From Pochonia chlamydosporia 170 (lineage: Eukaryota; Ascomycota; Sordariomycetes; Hypocreales; Clavicipitaceae): 64,000 nt of DNA. This document shows, piece after piece, positions 31,846-44,119 of this stretch. Below the pieces are notes generated by a model that worked only from the letters and a program-made list of their open reading frames with translations, had not been told where the DNA came from and did no database searches. The position numbers and the translations under genes were made by a program. The stretch covers positions 2,294,001 to 2,358,000 of the forward strand of contig NC_035796.1 of the NCBI RefSeq assembly GCF_001653235.2, in the 5' to 3' direction. The number at the start of each line of letters is the position of its first letter. Positions within the stretch are counted from its first letter, which is position 1.

Positions 31846-34800
31846 GAAGACTTGGAGGCTCGTTGATGATAGCTACGATAGGTGGTGTAGTGATACAGTT
31901 ATCTCACATTGCGCATGTTTAGGTTTCTACTACGAGATTGAGATAAACTAAATGACCATTGGCTTCACAGGAATAGATAGTCTAGTTGTGAACCAGCGTG
32001 ACTTGATGTAAGTCAGGTTTTTGGTGCGAATGCCAAGTTGGCGACTTGTAAAAAGCCAGCGATGATGTTTGTGGTCCTTTTGTCTTTCTCTACAAGCTGA
32101 CGCCGTTTCGCAGTTGAGCTGTCTCCGCGGGTTGAGATACTGATAGTATGAATCAAGCTGCAACCGTCTTTACAAATGCTCGCATTCCGTGGTTACTCCA
32201 ACTGGGTAACTTCATCATAGTGTCACCTCTTGGTAAATGTCGTGTATTTGATGTGCCCAAACTAGTATAGTAAGTTGTTATGGAATTGCCCGCAGAGGCA
32301 ACACTGCTGAAACTCTTCAATGGGAGCAATTGAACTCCCGTTACCTGTTCTATTCCGCAAGGTTACATGCAATCTGCTTCCCCTTCTAGGAAGGGTGGTA
32401 TTGAGCGGGAGCAACGACCATGCCAAGGGCTCTTGGTGGAATTAGCCTCCCAAACCAGACGACATGCAGTCGGGTTGACCCGATGCTTGTTTGCCAGATT
32501 GGGATGCCTGTTCCTGTAACCCGTCTGATTGCAACATATGCTACGGCCAATGAATGCTCTGACTCGTGTCCATTGTTACCCTGTATGAGATTGGGGCTTG
32601 GCCTCGGACTCGAGCGCAGCCATACATGGAATCTAGAAATGATTTGCCAATTTCAATCGTAACAAGAACTTGTTTGCTGGTACGCTGATTCACTACTGGC
32701 CATGGCATTGGTTGGCAATGTTAGATTTGGCATACTCAATTGGAAACAATGCGATGGATATGCTCGGGTCAAAAACCATGGCTATGATGCATACGCGTAG
32801 ATGCAAAGTAATACAATCTTCAATATTACATTCCGTGTAACATCCGGGGCAGATACGTTCCGGGTTGTTGGAGGGTAGTATGCAACTCGGTTCACCCTCC
32901 TCACAGGCGACCACCGGTCCTACACAGATCGATCGGGATGAACACGACCCCCAGGCCAATAAGACCTTCCATAGAGTCACATTATTGTGAATGGATCAGA
33001 TCCGCCAAGAGCTGTATCTTTGCGATTCGTCCCTGGACCGAGTGCACTGACACTGTCCAAGCCTTCCCAAGATGTCTCATCGCGCCGACGATGCAGATCA
33101 ACGAGGCAAAAACACGCGACTTCGGGTGGGTAACAGTGTAGACCCTCAAGGGAACAATTTCCCCAACATCAACCTTCCCAATTTGCTCGAGCCCATGAAA
33201 CCTGGCCGGGGTTCGGGAAACAGAACACGAACCATGGAAGCGCGGAGAAGTGAGCAAGGCAAGACAGGCCACAACGCTGTGCATATCCATGTATTGCGAT
33301 TGCATGTTCTAGATTCAATTGTCCAACACATTGGTCAACTATCAGTGCTGACAGTTCCCGCTGTTTCCGTCCCGCATGTTTGCTGCTGTTGGACGGGATG
33401 GGACTTTTGTTTGGTTGATAGCGTCTTCAACCTAGCACATCACAATTTACGAAAAGGCAGGTCACAATACCAAACCGCAATAACCATAACGTCACGGAAT
33501 TAACCACGCCATTCAGCCGGCGCAAAAAGAGAAGCCGGCTCGAACCAGTTTGTGTTTCCTCCCCACACTTTATCTCCATTCCCCAGTCCCAGTTGCTCCA
33601 AATCACAACATCGCCTGCCGCCCGGAGTCTTTCCGCCCAAACATTTTGTTCGCAATGAAGGGGCCCGCCCCTGAACAAAGTGGCAAACATGAGTCTTTGA
33701 CCTGCCAAGGCCGGTAATTAATGGATCTTGGTTTCCGGCAAGCCAAGCCCTATCCGGATGCCGCTCGGGTCGGGTCCACTCCCGATAGTTGGAGGCTTTT
33801 GTTGAATACACGGATTACCCATACGAGGGGGCTATCTACTAAGCGGCATTGACTTTGTTGAACTTGTTCTTATCCGAGGGCCGGTTTTCTCACCAAAGGC
33901 GAACAAGTGGTATAGCCCGGGGAGCGGTTTGGAACCACAACACTTGTATTGTCAACCATGGAAAAGAGTTAGGACCATTTCTGGACTTTTGCAAGATCAA
34001 GGCTTGGAGAGCTGAAATCCCTGCCTCCATGAACGCTAGGCTAAGCCACATGCAACTTCACTTCATGCACAGGCAGCTTAGTCCGTGTAATAAGAGCCGG
34101 ATACAACCCACCTGCCGAAGTGAGCAGGTCGGTGCAGTCAAGGCGAACCTCTTTGGTCCGACTTCTGGGGGATGGAGGAGGACCCCTGTGATCCTTTGAC
34201 GGTGGCGCCTTTTTCCTTTCGACTCTTCAGCGAGCACCTTTGTTCTTGCGCTGAAGATTTCGGCCGTCCGTCCCCCACATGTCCATGGAGAAAGAGTCCT
34301 TTGGCTTTGTTCCTGGCGTGGCGCCAGGCTTCTCCGTAGATTGCGCCAATTGGGACTTTGTTGCCGGTCTTGCGGCCGTCGTTATCTCGGTCGTGGCAAC
34401 CTCCACATACGCCTCCAGTTGGAGCCATCGTAGCCTTGACCCGTGATGATTAGTCGTGGGGCGGCAAAGGAGGGACCTGCTGATCGCAAGCATGCAAACA
34501 CGGGCAATGATGCCGTGGCATAGCCTTCTTTTCAAGTCTATCCGTAGTAAGCTATTGGAGTTTCCCCATGGCCAGGCCAGGGTCTCGTCCCAGCTCGTGC
34601 AGAGGCCCGGTGAACATGGCCTACCTCGATGGTCACTTGAGTTGCCGTTATTCTGTACTGGGCAGGAGCTCAGCTATTAGCCAGAACTTGGATAAATATT
34701 GGAGGATCTCCCCTTCCTTGATGATCTTTCGAGAAGTGTCTGCTTGCCCGTCTTTGTTTTCCAGACGACTCCAGGTCTGTTGTCTGTTGTTACCTTGAGA

Positions 34801-34859
34801 CATTCCGCAACCCCAAAGCCCGGGTATCGAGATAGGTCAGCGCAAGAAACTCGCCCACA
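31846..34859. other. long intergenic region, no supported gene
   Basis: This is 3 kb with many overlapping ORFs on both strands (for example around 32940-33500 and 34140-34530). None has recognisable motifs, consistent codon use or splice partners. The right edge is the promoter of the S41-type peptidase gene, with a GATAAATATTGG tract near 34690. Confidence 0.45.
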
Positions 34860-37461
34860 ATGCGCAGCAACACCATCGTTGCGGCAGCTCTTCTTGCTGG
34901 CGCGGCCGAATTGGCCGCTGCCGATGGCTGCAATGCCGACAACTGCCTGCGAGCCATGAGAGCGACGCAGATTCCTGGCCGTCTTGAGAGTGCAAAAGCT
35001 TTCTGTGCCACTTACACCAAGGCTACCGGGACGATTGCTCCCACAGCCATTCCATCTTTTGCCGCGGATGGCTGCAAGGACAATTTGAATGCCCCGATGC
35101 CCTTGAGAATCTCCAGCGCTTGCTCATGCATTGCTCCTGGTACTTCGACCACTTCGACTCCTACCACTCCTACCACGACGCCTACCTCCACGGCAACTGG
35201 AAACCCTTGCGCCAAGGTCAGCGCCTCTTGGGCCGCGCAGAAGAAGACAACTGGTAAGTGTCCAAGAACTGCACCCTATAATGACACGGGTGTAAAAGAA
35301 CTTGCAAGATGCAGGTTTAGCCGTGTTTGAGGTTAAAAAAGGAGGCTTGCTAACGTGGTGTTCGTCTATTGCGTAGCTACCCCCACTGTGGCAGCATCAC
35401 TTGCTCACGAATGTCTCAAAACTGTTCCTCTGGGCAAGGATCAGGCCATCCAGCTGATCGATGCCATTGAACCCTACCTCGAGTGGCAGAGTGATGCCGG
35501 CTACAAGAAGGACCCTCCCAAGTCTTACTTCTATCCTGGCTTCGACATCTTTGGCAACCTGGCCAAGGTCAGATCCAATGTCAAGGCCGGCAAATATGCA
35601 GGCGAGTTCGATTTCCAGACCGACCTGTACAAGCAGATCTGGGCTCCTGGCCAGGATGGCCACTATGTCTTGTACCCCGACCTGTTGGCGCGGGCGTTCA
35701 AGTGGAGGCGGGCAGTTCCTCCCATTGTGTCGATCAGTGAGGATGGCAAGTCCTTGCCTGTGATTAAACTCCAGAGTAAGTGTTTTTCGAGTATCAAGTA
35801 TCGACGCTTGTCTTGATCCCGGGCGCTGACAGCTTGTAGCCGATGTTGTTGCGAACCCTAAGACTGCTCAGGCCATTACCAAGATCAACGGTATTGATGC
35901 GGCCAAGTATGTCGAGGACACTGTCAACGGTGCCAGTTACCTCCAGGATGTGGACTCATCCTACAACACCATGTTTTGGTCCAAGTCTACCGCCGCAAAC
36001 GGTGGTGTGGGCAACTTTGTTGCTGGCGGCCGCAGCGCATTGTTCTATCACGGCGACACCACCAAGTTGACCTATGCCAACGGCACGACTGTCGAGATTG
36101 AGAACAAGGCCTACATTGTCGGTGACATGACTGGTGTCGTTGACGGTCCTTCCATGTACAAGAAGTTCTGCACTCCTGTTCCTATTCAGAATGCTGCTGC
36201 TGCCCCCGCTGCTGCTCCTGCGAATGTCACTATTCCTGGATACCCCAAGCCGGTTATTGCAACCTCAGACGGTGTTGTCTCTGGCTACTACCTCAGTGGT
36301 CCTGGACTCGACGACGTTGCCGTTCTTTATCTCATGTCGTTTGAGCCCAAGAGCCCGGCTGAGTTCCAAGCTGTCATCAGCGACTTTTTGCGTGAAGCCA
36401 AGGCCGCCGGCAAGACCAAGCTTGTTGTTGACTTCCAGAACAACGGCGGTGGTTACATTCTGCTTGGCTACGATTTCTTCCGCCAACTTTTCCCGTCTGT
36501 TGTTCAAGACGGCAACTCTCGCTGGAAGCAGAGCAAGAGCTTCGCTTACCTTTCCCGCGTCATTTCCGACTACGTCAAGGACGTAAACCCTGCTACGGAA
36601 ACAGACGAGGATAAGCTCAGTCTGTATGAGACTTGGTACAACTACCGTTACGACATGAACATTACCAATCAGCCCTTTGCTACTTTTGACGACAAGTTCC
36701 ACCCTCACGTATACAAGAACACCGATTACACCAACCTGATGCGATGGAACCTCACCGATCCTCTGACTACCACTGACCCTAAGTTCGGCATGGGTATCGA
36801 GATCTCCGGTTACGGCACTCGCGCCAACCTCACTCAGCCATTCAAGGCCGAAGACATCATCATTCTCTACGACGGAGCTTGCTCATCTACCTGCACCCTG
36901 GCTTCTGAGATGCTCCGCATCCAAGCCGGCGTCAAGTCCGTCGCCATGGGTGGTCGACCCAAGAAAGGTCCCATCCAGGGCGTCGGCGGTGTCAAGGGCT
37001 CCCAAGTCCTCAACCTGATCAACATCTACGGCTACACCAACTACGTCTCCCAACTCACCAACGACGCCAAGATCAAGGCCGAGTTCAAGCGCTTCACCAC
37101 CCTGCCCATGGAGCGATCCACCGCGTCGGCCGTCAATGTTCGCGACCAGATTCTCCGAGACAATGTCAACGACGGTGTGCCCGCTCAGTTCGTCGCTGAG
37201 GAGGCCGACTGCCGTCTCTACTGGACTGCGCCCATGATTTCCGACGTCACCGAGGTCTGGAAGTCCGCTGCCAACTCTGCCTTCAACGGTGCCAAGTGCG
37301 CTCACGGCGGTATTTCCGGCTCCAAGCCTAATCGCAGAAGCGATGTTGCGCCAGTCCTGAGCGGTCGTCGTCCGGCGAGATTGTCGGAGTTGGTTGATAA
37401 GACACCCGTTGCGCATAGCGCGGAGTGGGAGGCTGTGCATCTGCAGATGGCTATCAACTGA
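34860..37461 (+). CDS. secreted S41-type (CPAF-like) serine peptidase
   Basis: Three exons, 34860..35253, 35377..35775 and 35840..37461 (introns 123 and 64 nt, both in frame), about 804 aa. A signal peptide (MRSNTIVAAALLAGAAELAAA) leads into a short Cys-containing N-terminal module (residues about 22-95: DGCNADNCLRAM and SACSCIAPG). A Thr/Pro linker follows, then a domain containing PGFDIFGNLAKVR and finally the S41 peptidase domain (FGxxDDVAVLY-like core; VVDFQNNGGGY; YDGACSSTCTLASEM with the probable nucleophile Ser). This architecture matches fungal peptidase S41 family proteins, a group in which a member (UstP) belongs to the ustiloxin cluster. It is extracellular or wall-associated, with unknown substrates. 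Codon use is strongly biased toward C-ending codons, suggesting high expression. Confidence 0.88.
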
Positions 37462-38039
37462 GTATAAGTATATAGAAGGAGTATTTTTAATGAACACTGG
37501 CATAAATATATTGTTAATATGACGATTGGTTCAAGTTTCGCTGTGTAAATGTTGCTCATGTCGTTTGCCACTCCTTCTCAACCTCAAGAGTCGAGAGCAC
37601 CTTCCTTTCCAGCAAAGCAAAGGAGTCGCAGCTGGCCGCACTTGCCAGTTGGATGCAAAACGTTCCATGTCACTACTTGACGTCGATCGTCTTCGCAATT
37701 TGCACCTTTCACCATTGCATCCCATAACATCTTATCAACATCTTATCATATCTGCCACCTACTATTGAATACATGCAGTCGGGGATACTGCCGTCACAGA
37801 TGTGACAAGCGTTGCGTCCTCTTTCGAACACCATGGATTCCGAACTAAGGTCACTGCGTTTAGAGGCCGTCCTTCGTGATCGGCATCACGTTTGTTCACT
37901 GCAAGATTACATTCCAGGTGACGGCGCTGACAGGGCAGTAGAATCAGATCATCCTAAGGGTCACAACACCCAGAACGACCAGACGGCTACACCCGTCTGC
38001 GTAAGTCCCAGCCGCCCGTCAACATGATGATATATATGG
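37462..38039. other. intergenic, possible 5' part of the WD40-like gene
   Basis: An ATG-initiated frame at 37833 (MDSELRSLRLEAVLRD) ends at a GTAAGT donor (about 38001). Splicing from it into the WD40-like blocks does not keep frame, so it was not joined. Confidence 0.3.
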
Positions 38040-39391
38040 ATGCCAACGTACTGTGACAGGCCCGACTCAAGCATTGAATTCATCGCGATCGCCGCGGATG
38101 GGGGGGTAACCGTTTGGGGAAAGCGAGATGCGGGAGCTGGCAGAGTTTGGGACAACGCTCCCACCTTTTGGACCAGTGTGGGCAGCGTCTACTGGGGGTC
38201 CTTGGTGCGTACGCAAATCATTGAGTTCATTTGAGTTGTTTACTCGGAAGGAAATGTTATCGCTAATGGGAGCTAGCTCCTTACACTGTCCAAGTTCGAT
38301 GGCCTCGTAGTGTCTGATCCCCTGCGCGGACTTTGCTTTCAGCGTCTGGCGCTCATGTTGGGTCACTGGTCTGTAACCGACGGAGTAACCGAAACGTCGT
38401 GTATTGATATAAGCCCATGTCACCGATATGTCATTGCCTCGGGAGCGGGGGGCATGCTTTATGCTCTGCAGTTGGAAGGGGTTACTCAGAGCACTTACTG
38501 GGGCCAGAGGAAAGAGTTTTATCTACCAGGCGTAGTATGTGTGCAGTTTTCTCAAGCTGGTAACCACGTGGTAGCGTATATTGCAACACAACACCAGCTT
38601 TTGGTACGTGTGCGCCGAGTCTCGGCCGCCATATACACTTGGCCTGACAAAAGTGTAATGGAGTTAGTATATCGAACTGACGTGAGAGGTAGGTATGGAC
38701 GAACGAGACATGGAACATCCATACCGTCGGTCCGAATCCCGATTCAACTCTGCCAGGAGAGGACATAACTTGCCTGGCGGTGATTAATAATGGCAATTTC
38801 ATCGCCGTGGGCCACGTCTGTGGTCTGGTAAGCATATATCAAGTCGATGCCGCCCGAGTTTTCTTTTTCGACGCGGAATCCCCCGTATATGACGTTGCGT
38901 TTGTATCCTCGCAGGGCATTGTGTGCGTCGCAATAGACCTGGGGGTATTTCTCTACCATCTCTCATCGAGCAGCCCAGTTTTCGTAGCGTGGTTTGGTGC
39001 GGACCTGCAAGGATATTTACATCCTCTCAGCATAGATGTGACGCACGACGAGACTCGCCTGATTGCGTCGTGCGATACAAAAGACATTTACGTGTGGAGT
39101 CTGGCTTGTCTATCAACAAAGTCGCAGGAAGCACAAGATATGGCAAAGGCAGGAGTTCAGACGTTGGCAGTAGACACAAACATCAAAGTGGCTCAGAGAG
39201 CAGCCAAGAAGGGCTGGAGGCCACGATGCCGGTCAGCTTTACACAAAAAACAAAAACTCTCTTTTGGAGGTATGGAACAGTACTGCAGCGCATACTCGCT
39301 CGAGCCATTCATTTGGTCAATACCAAGGGCCATCAACCTAAGTCGCTTAAGTCACTCGACTAAAGCCATCAACCGCAAACCAGCGTCTTAA
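38040..39391 (+). pseudogene. WD40-like beta-propeller fragment, frame-interrupted
   Basis: Three successive blocks read like WD-repeat blades. They are 38040-38201 (SSIEFIAIAADGGVTVWGK), about 38331-38690 (SCIDISPCHRYVIASGAGG, VCVQFSQAGNHVVAY) and about 38697-39110 (ITCLAVINNGNFIAVGH, VYDVAFVSSQGIVCVA, DETRLIASCDTKDIYVW). The first two could be joined by an intron with a GTGCGT donor at 38202. Between the second and third blocks the frame shifts by one near 38692 with no convincing intron. Blades of this type form the C-terminal part of fungal NACHT/WD and related incompatibility-type proteins, but no NTPase domain is present upstream. It is probably a decayed or truncated copy. The downstream tail to 39391 is basic and unrecognised. 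Confidence 0.4.
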
Positions 39392-40520
39392 AACAAGGCT
39401 GAAGAAAAGCCGTCAATAGCGACTACCAGAAAGACAGAAAATACAGGGTATGTGCATGTGCACGATCAAATGACACATCAACGTCGTTGGAGACTTGAAA
39501 GTTGAAACGCAAACCATCCGATGACAGTTTAGTATGGGGTTATGGCCATCCACTTTGTACACTAGATTACAATACGTGCAGTACTGTACATACACTTCAA
39601 CACCCGAGCAAGTGTTCATGTGTCTAAAAGCGTCAAAATCTCACCACATGCATCATCATCTTCAAGTCCCAAGCCATGTCCGTCCGAGTCCTGGCATCGG
39701 TCCACCCTGGCTAAGATGGCCCGACGTGGCTAAATAGGCATCCTTGGTCAACCATCCACACCACTTCGAGGCTGGAGCTTGAGCTCAGGAACGGTTTACG
39801 TCCTTGTGGGTTGTGAGAGGTGAGAGTTGTGCAAGTTTCTGCTATTGAATATCGTACTTGGACAACCATGGCACAACACCAGTAGCGTGGTGCCACCAGC
39901 AGCAACTGGCGAAAATTCTTGAAGCAACTTTGCCAGCAACTTTCGCTGCCATCAACGTTCATAATTTCATGGTGCTTGGCTTGCATTCAAGCGAACCTCC
40001 AACCTTGAACCGAGTCTTGGTCAGCCACACCAGGGGCCAAGGTCCTGGTTTCATGTCGCACCAGATATGCAGGCCCCTGGGTGAGCGGGTTTAGGCCACC
40101 AAGACGGTTTAGCTCAACGCCTTGCACAAACTGCTGCCGTGTTTTGCGTGTCTTTCACCAATTGAAGATGAGTGGGAATGGCAGTTGGCCGGAGAGATTT
40201 CCTTTCATTCGGAAAGCCAGCAGCCGTTTTGGCCGGGGTGCTCCGCTCATCGTAGCCATTACAGCACAGTACAGCCGAATTGCATTGGGATGAAGAGCAA
40301 GGATATGCAGTATGTGTATTTATGCTGCTTCACATGTAAGACGTGGAGAAGTGCTTGGACCTGAGCGCCACTATACTGACTAGGAATCTGCCATGCATGT
40401 GGTCATATTAGGATGAGTTTACTTTTCGTGCTCGTTCTCTTTCGTTCTTGTTTCCCTCCGACATTTACATCGATTCAGACCGAGTAACACAGACTTCGAC
40501 ATTGACAAAACGTATGGACC
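39392..40520. other. intergenic, no gene seen
   Basis: This 1.1 kb region lies upstream of the CFEM gene. ORFs are short and overlap on both strands; none is convincing. Confidence 0.5.
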
Positions 40521-40986
40521 ATGAATCCTTTGTACCTCGTGTGGCTGGTCGTGTCGGCAGCAGCATTTGATCTTGCCTCGCTGCAGAAACTGCTGCCCGA
40601 GTGCTCGCTGCTGTGTCTGGCGGATGGCGTGGCCAAGCATAATTGCTCGTTGGTGGATTTCGAGTGTCAATGTAATAAGATTGAGCCGATTATAAAGACT
40701 GTTGCGCCGTGTTTGGTGCGTGCTGGTTGCGACTTGCAGAACATTACGAGTACGTTTGCCTGATAGTTGTATGGTGTTTGGGTTTTGAGAGGAATCTTGC
40801 TGACGAGTTGTAGCTACCGGCAGGGTTGTGTTGAATGTTTGCAAGACGTTGCCGGGGGGGAATGAGACGAAGCCGGGTAGTGCGACGACGACACCAAGTA
40901 CCACGAAATCGGGGGCTGTGGGAGTTAGATGCGGTGTTGGATGGGGAGCGGTGCTGGGAGTTGTGGTGATGAGTGTATTTTTGTAG
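40521..40986 (+). CDS. small CFEM-domain protein
   Basis: Two exons, 40521..40749 and 40814..40986, flank a 64-nt intron (donor GTACGT, acceptor TTGTAG), giving 133 aa. The signal peptide (MNPLYLVWLVVSAAAF) is followed by a CFEM domain with the full set of eight Cys, in PEC, LLC, HNC, FEC, QC, APC, AGC and NVC. The spacing includes the acidic Asp/Glu region (LVDFECQC) typical of the fold. After the domain come a Ser/Thr/Pro-rich stretch (SATTTPSTTKS) and a C-terminal hydrophobic segment (GWGAVLGVVVMSVFL), suggesting a GPI signal or membrane anchor. CFEM proteins act at the fungal surface, some in haem/iron uptake or host interaction. The Asp used for haem binding in some members is not certain here. 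Confidence 0.88.
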
Positions 40987-41148
40987 GTTGTGATGGAATG
41001 GATTGGGTTTATGGCGTTGTTTGGAGTTTGGGAATGGGAAAGGAATTGTATGATTAGTCTATATCTACCGTGAGTCTAGCTCTTCTATCGATTAAACAAA
41101 GTTCTACAAGCCATTAGTTCAGCGTAACCACTCATTGCCGCCAGATAA

Positions 41149-42238
41149 TCAGCACGGCCCAATCTTTGCCAAAGCACCATATGTACCACCATCAAACATA
41201 TCATGACACTCATCCAGCCTCGAAAAATGCTCAGCAACCTCCATCCCCTTCCGTCTCTGCGCCTCGACCCTCCTCCAATCCCAAGCCCCCTCAACACTCA
41301 AATCAACATCCGCCAAATCAACCGCCTCATCACCGACCTGATTCTCACCACCCTTCCACCCGCCAGGCCGTTCCGGCAACAACCCCGACTCCTCCAAAAT
41401 CACCGCTGGATGAACAGTCAACCTCCCCAGCTTAAACACGTACTTGCTCACCGCCGTAGCATAAATCTTCTTCTCCCACCCGCCCGACGCATCCTTCCCG
41501 CTCCTCGTGCGCACCCGCCCAAACCGCGGGTCCAACCACTCGGTAGGCTTCGCCGTCCCCTTGGGCACGAAATGCGTCACCATGTACAGCCACTTCCTGT
41601 CCCAGGCGAGGACCTTGCTCCACAGCTCGTAGGATCGGTACGCGCGGATCTCCTTCTTGAAGGAGCACGACACGGAGCCGAGCATGATGCCCATGGCTCC
41701 GCGGGCGGGTTTCCCGGTCTTGGGGTCGAGGACCAGGCCCGTCGTGGTGTTGTATGTGAGGCTGCGCATGGCAGGGCGGGTGAGGTAGCTGACGAGGTGG
41801 GTGCGCGCAATGTCCAGGTCGGTGAAGTAGGTCGAGTTGGACTTGTGGAGGTTGTAGTCGATCTCGAGGAGGGGCGCGCGGGTTTCCGAGACCATGGGCT
41901 TGAAGAGGGCTTTGGGGGTGAGGTCGGGCGATTTGCGGAGGATGTTGTGGTAGACGATGGCGTAGAAGACGCGGTACTGGCGGTATGTTAGAAGTGTTTT
42001 TGTTTGAGGTGCAGGATGGAGTGCTTACTGTCCATGCAAAGGGGAGGTTCTTCCAGTTGAAGACGACGAAGAGGAGGAGGAGGATTCGTGATGTGCGCCC
42101 TGGTCCGGTTATGAAGTTGTGGATTGCGATGGGCCAGTTGATCTTGTAGGCGGCGTAGCCAGCTGACCCGAGGGCTACGGGGACGATGACACGGATGGCG
42201 ACGGCGAGGCCACCGACTTTACTTGAAGCCGATGCCAT
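41149..42238 (-). CDS. THEM6/4HBT-type thioesterase-fold membrane protein
   Basis: Two exons, 42029..42238 and 41149..41976, flank a 52-nt intron (donor GTAAGC, acceptor GCCAG) in phase 0, giving 345 aa. Residues 1-70 contain hydrophobic segments (VGGLAVAIRVIVPVALGSAGY; ILLLLFVVFNW). The conserved core near residue 100 reads LEIDYNLHKSNSTYFTDLDIARTHLV, the signature of the fungal THEM6 / 4-hydroxybenzoyl-CoA-thioesterase-like group, often labelled 'capsule polysaccharide biosynthesis' in genomes. Relatives occur inside some secondary-metabolite clusters, so with the MFS gene next door it may be the edge of the NRPS cluster; it may equally be a housekeeping gene. Catalytic activity is not shown by the sequence. 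Confidence 0.75.
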
Positions 42239-42662
42239 TGTGGTTGTTCTGTGGTGTCGCGATGTTGCGATGGGAGGTTCGGCGCGTCAGGGGTTTGTCG
42301 TTCAATGTTGGGCTGCGATTGACTAGGCCGCAGCGGTCGCAAACGAGGGCAGATAGCTCGACAAATGCGCAAGAGAGTGGACTGGAAGAAACAGAAAGGA
42401 ATGAGAAGAAGCGCCTCGATGGCGCAAAATTAATCAACTTGCAAAAGATGGAAAAGGGCGGTTGATCCACAATCCAGGAACCGGAGGGATGGAGTTGTTG
42501 AGTAAGCATCCATCATTCATGTCTCGCCGCCGATGCCGAGGCTCATCGTGCCAAACCCCGGAGACGGGGACGGAGTTTAAACGGAGACATCAACGACGTT
42601 GGGAAATAGGAGTGTAAATATGGTAGAATACAGCATTATTTATTGGACAACACCAAGTAAAT
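42239..42662. promoter_or_regulatory. intergenic, promoter of the THEM6-like gene
   Basis: This 424 bp gap lies upstream of the minus-strand THEM6-like gene and downstream of the MFS gene. No sites are clearly recognisable. Confidence 0.4.
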
Positions 42663-44119
42663 TCATCGCCTCTTCTCTCCAATTCCCACAAACGACACCA
42701 CGGCCGTAATCCCGGCCACCACCGCAAACACACCAGCCATGACACTATACCCAACACTCTCCCTCAACATCCCACTCACCAAAGGCCCAACCGCCAGTCC
42801 AGCAAACGCAAACACGGAACTAAGCCCATACAGCTGAGCATACGGTCCGTTCTCCCCAAAGAATCCCGGATTCGCCGACTCATACCTTTCCGTGACGTGG
42901 CTCGCCTCCACCAAACCCGGTGAAGCAATCGTCGACAACCCAATCCCATTCAACGCCAGGATAACACAAAACAGAATGACATTACGGTCGCCAGTCAGAA
43001 TCTCCTGCGACGGCAGACCCAGAAGAACGAAACAAGGAACCAGGAATGCGTAGCCCGCTGTCGCCACCACCTTGGTTCCGTACCTATCTACAGCTAGTCC
43101 GGCCACTGGGCCCAACGCCAAATTCGGTATGACAATCGCGGCGAAGAGGAGGCCAACTTTGAGGGAAGAGAAGTGGAATAGCTTTTCTGTCTCGGTTGGG
43201 ACAGTCGCATCGAATACACCGACCAGTAATGACTGCACTGACACGAGCAGCATTGCTGTCAGAAATCGGGGATTGCGAAAGCAGTACAGAATGGGGATAG
43301 CTTGCTCCATGCTGCTGAGAGTTGTGTGTATTTTATACTCTTCACTTACAGGCCTGGGAATCAAAGGATCGCCTTCTCGTGCTGCTGAAGAATGCTGCCC
43401 TGGCATCGTCGGGTAGCTATCTTCGGGAGGAAAATGGCAAAGACCTGATCCATCATGACTGCTGATAGACTTGGGATCAATGACGAGGAGCCTCATTACA
43501 AGGTCAATGGCCAGAATCCCGATAGATACTGCAGACACGGCAGACATGCCAGCTCTGCCGTAGAGCACACCCCCCAGAACAGGTGCAATAAGCTCCCCGA
43601 CTGAAATGACCGACGATATCTACACATGTCAGCTTATACCCTCTCGAAGTGAGTCCAGATACTCACCATCCCAATAGCCTGACCTATATTCTTCGGCCCA
43701 ACCACATCCTGCACCATAGCAAGTCCCGCCGTCCACACTATCGCCGCAGAAACACCCTGCATCGCCCTCGCAACAGCCAAGACACCCACGGTACGTCCAA
43801 AAGCCAACAAACCCGTCGCAGCCAGCAGGAGCATCAAACCCGCGAGGAACGGCCGTCGACGAGACCCAATCCTATCCGTAACCCATCCCGCCGGAAAAGA
43901 AAACACAACCGACGTCCCCGCGTATACCGCAAGCATCATCGATGCATGTAGCTGGATTCGATCATCCGGAACGCCAAGACGGTCGTGCAGCAGGAACGGC
44001 AGCACGGGAACAATGATCCCGTAGAGAAACAGGTCAGTGAACAGGCCTAGTGCAACTGTGGCTAACACGAAGCCGGCGTTGGAGCGCCAGCGGAATCCCC
44101 ACGGGAGAGAATGCGTCAT
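42663..44119 (-). CDS. MFS transporter (DHA1/VMAT-like efflux pump)
   Basis: Two exons, 43667..44119 and 42663..43619, flank a 47-nt intron (donor GTGAGT, acceptor TGTAG) in phase 0, giving about 469 aa. There are 12 likely transmembrane helices with a central hydrophilic loop (residues about 225-270, Ser/Pro-rich). The MFS motif A GWVTDRIGSRRR lies between TM2 and TM3, and a Pro-rich TM1 region (GIIVPVLPFLLHDRLG) matches the vesicular-amine-transporter-like DHA1 group of fungal exporters. The second half has the repeat AVDRYGTK. It lies on the same strand as the ATP-grasp/MT gene, 669 bp downstream of it, next to the NRPS. Likely role: export of, or self-protection from, the NRPS product at the plasma membrane. 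An upstream in-frame ATG at 44179 would add 20 polar residues. Confidence 0.88.

Noticed and set aside
32938..33503. Overlapping ORFs on both strands, the longest 143 codons
   Set aside because: No domain, no signal peptide, no consistent codon bias, and both strands are equally open.
36883..37503. 206-codon minus-strand frame over the S41-type peptidase gene
   Set aside because: Shadow caused by strong C-ending codon bias of the real plus-strand gene.
41203..41991. 262-codon plus-strand frame over the THEM6-like gene
   Set aside because: Antisense shadow; the minus-strand frame has the conserved family signature and a good intron.
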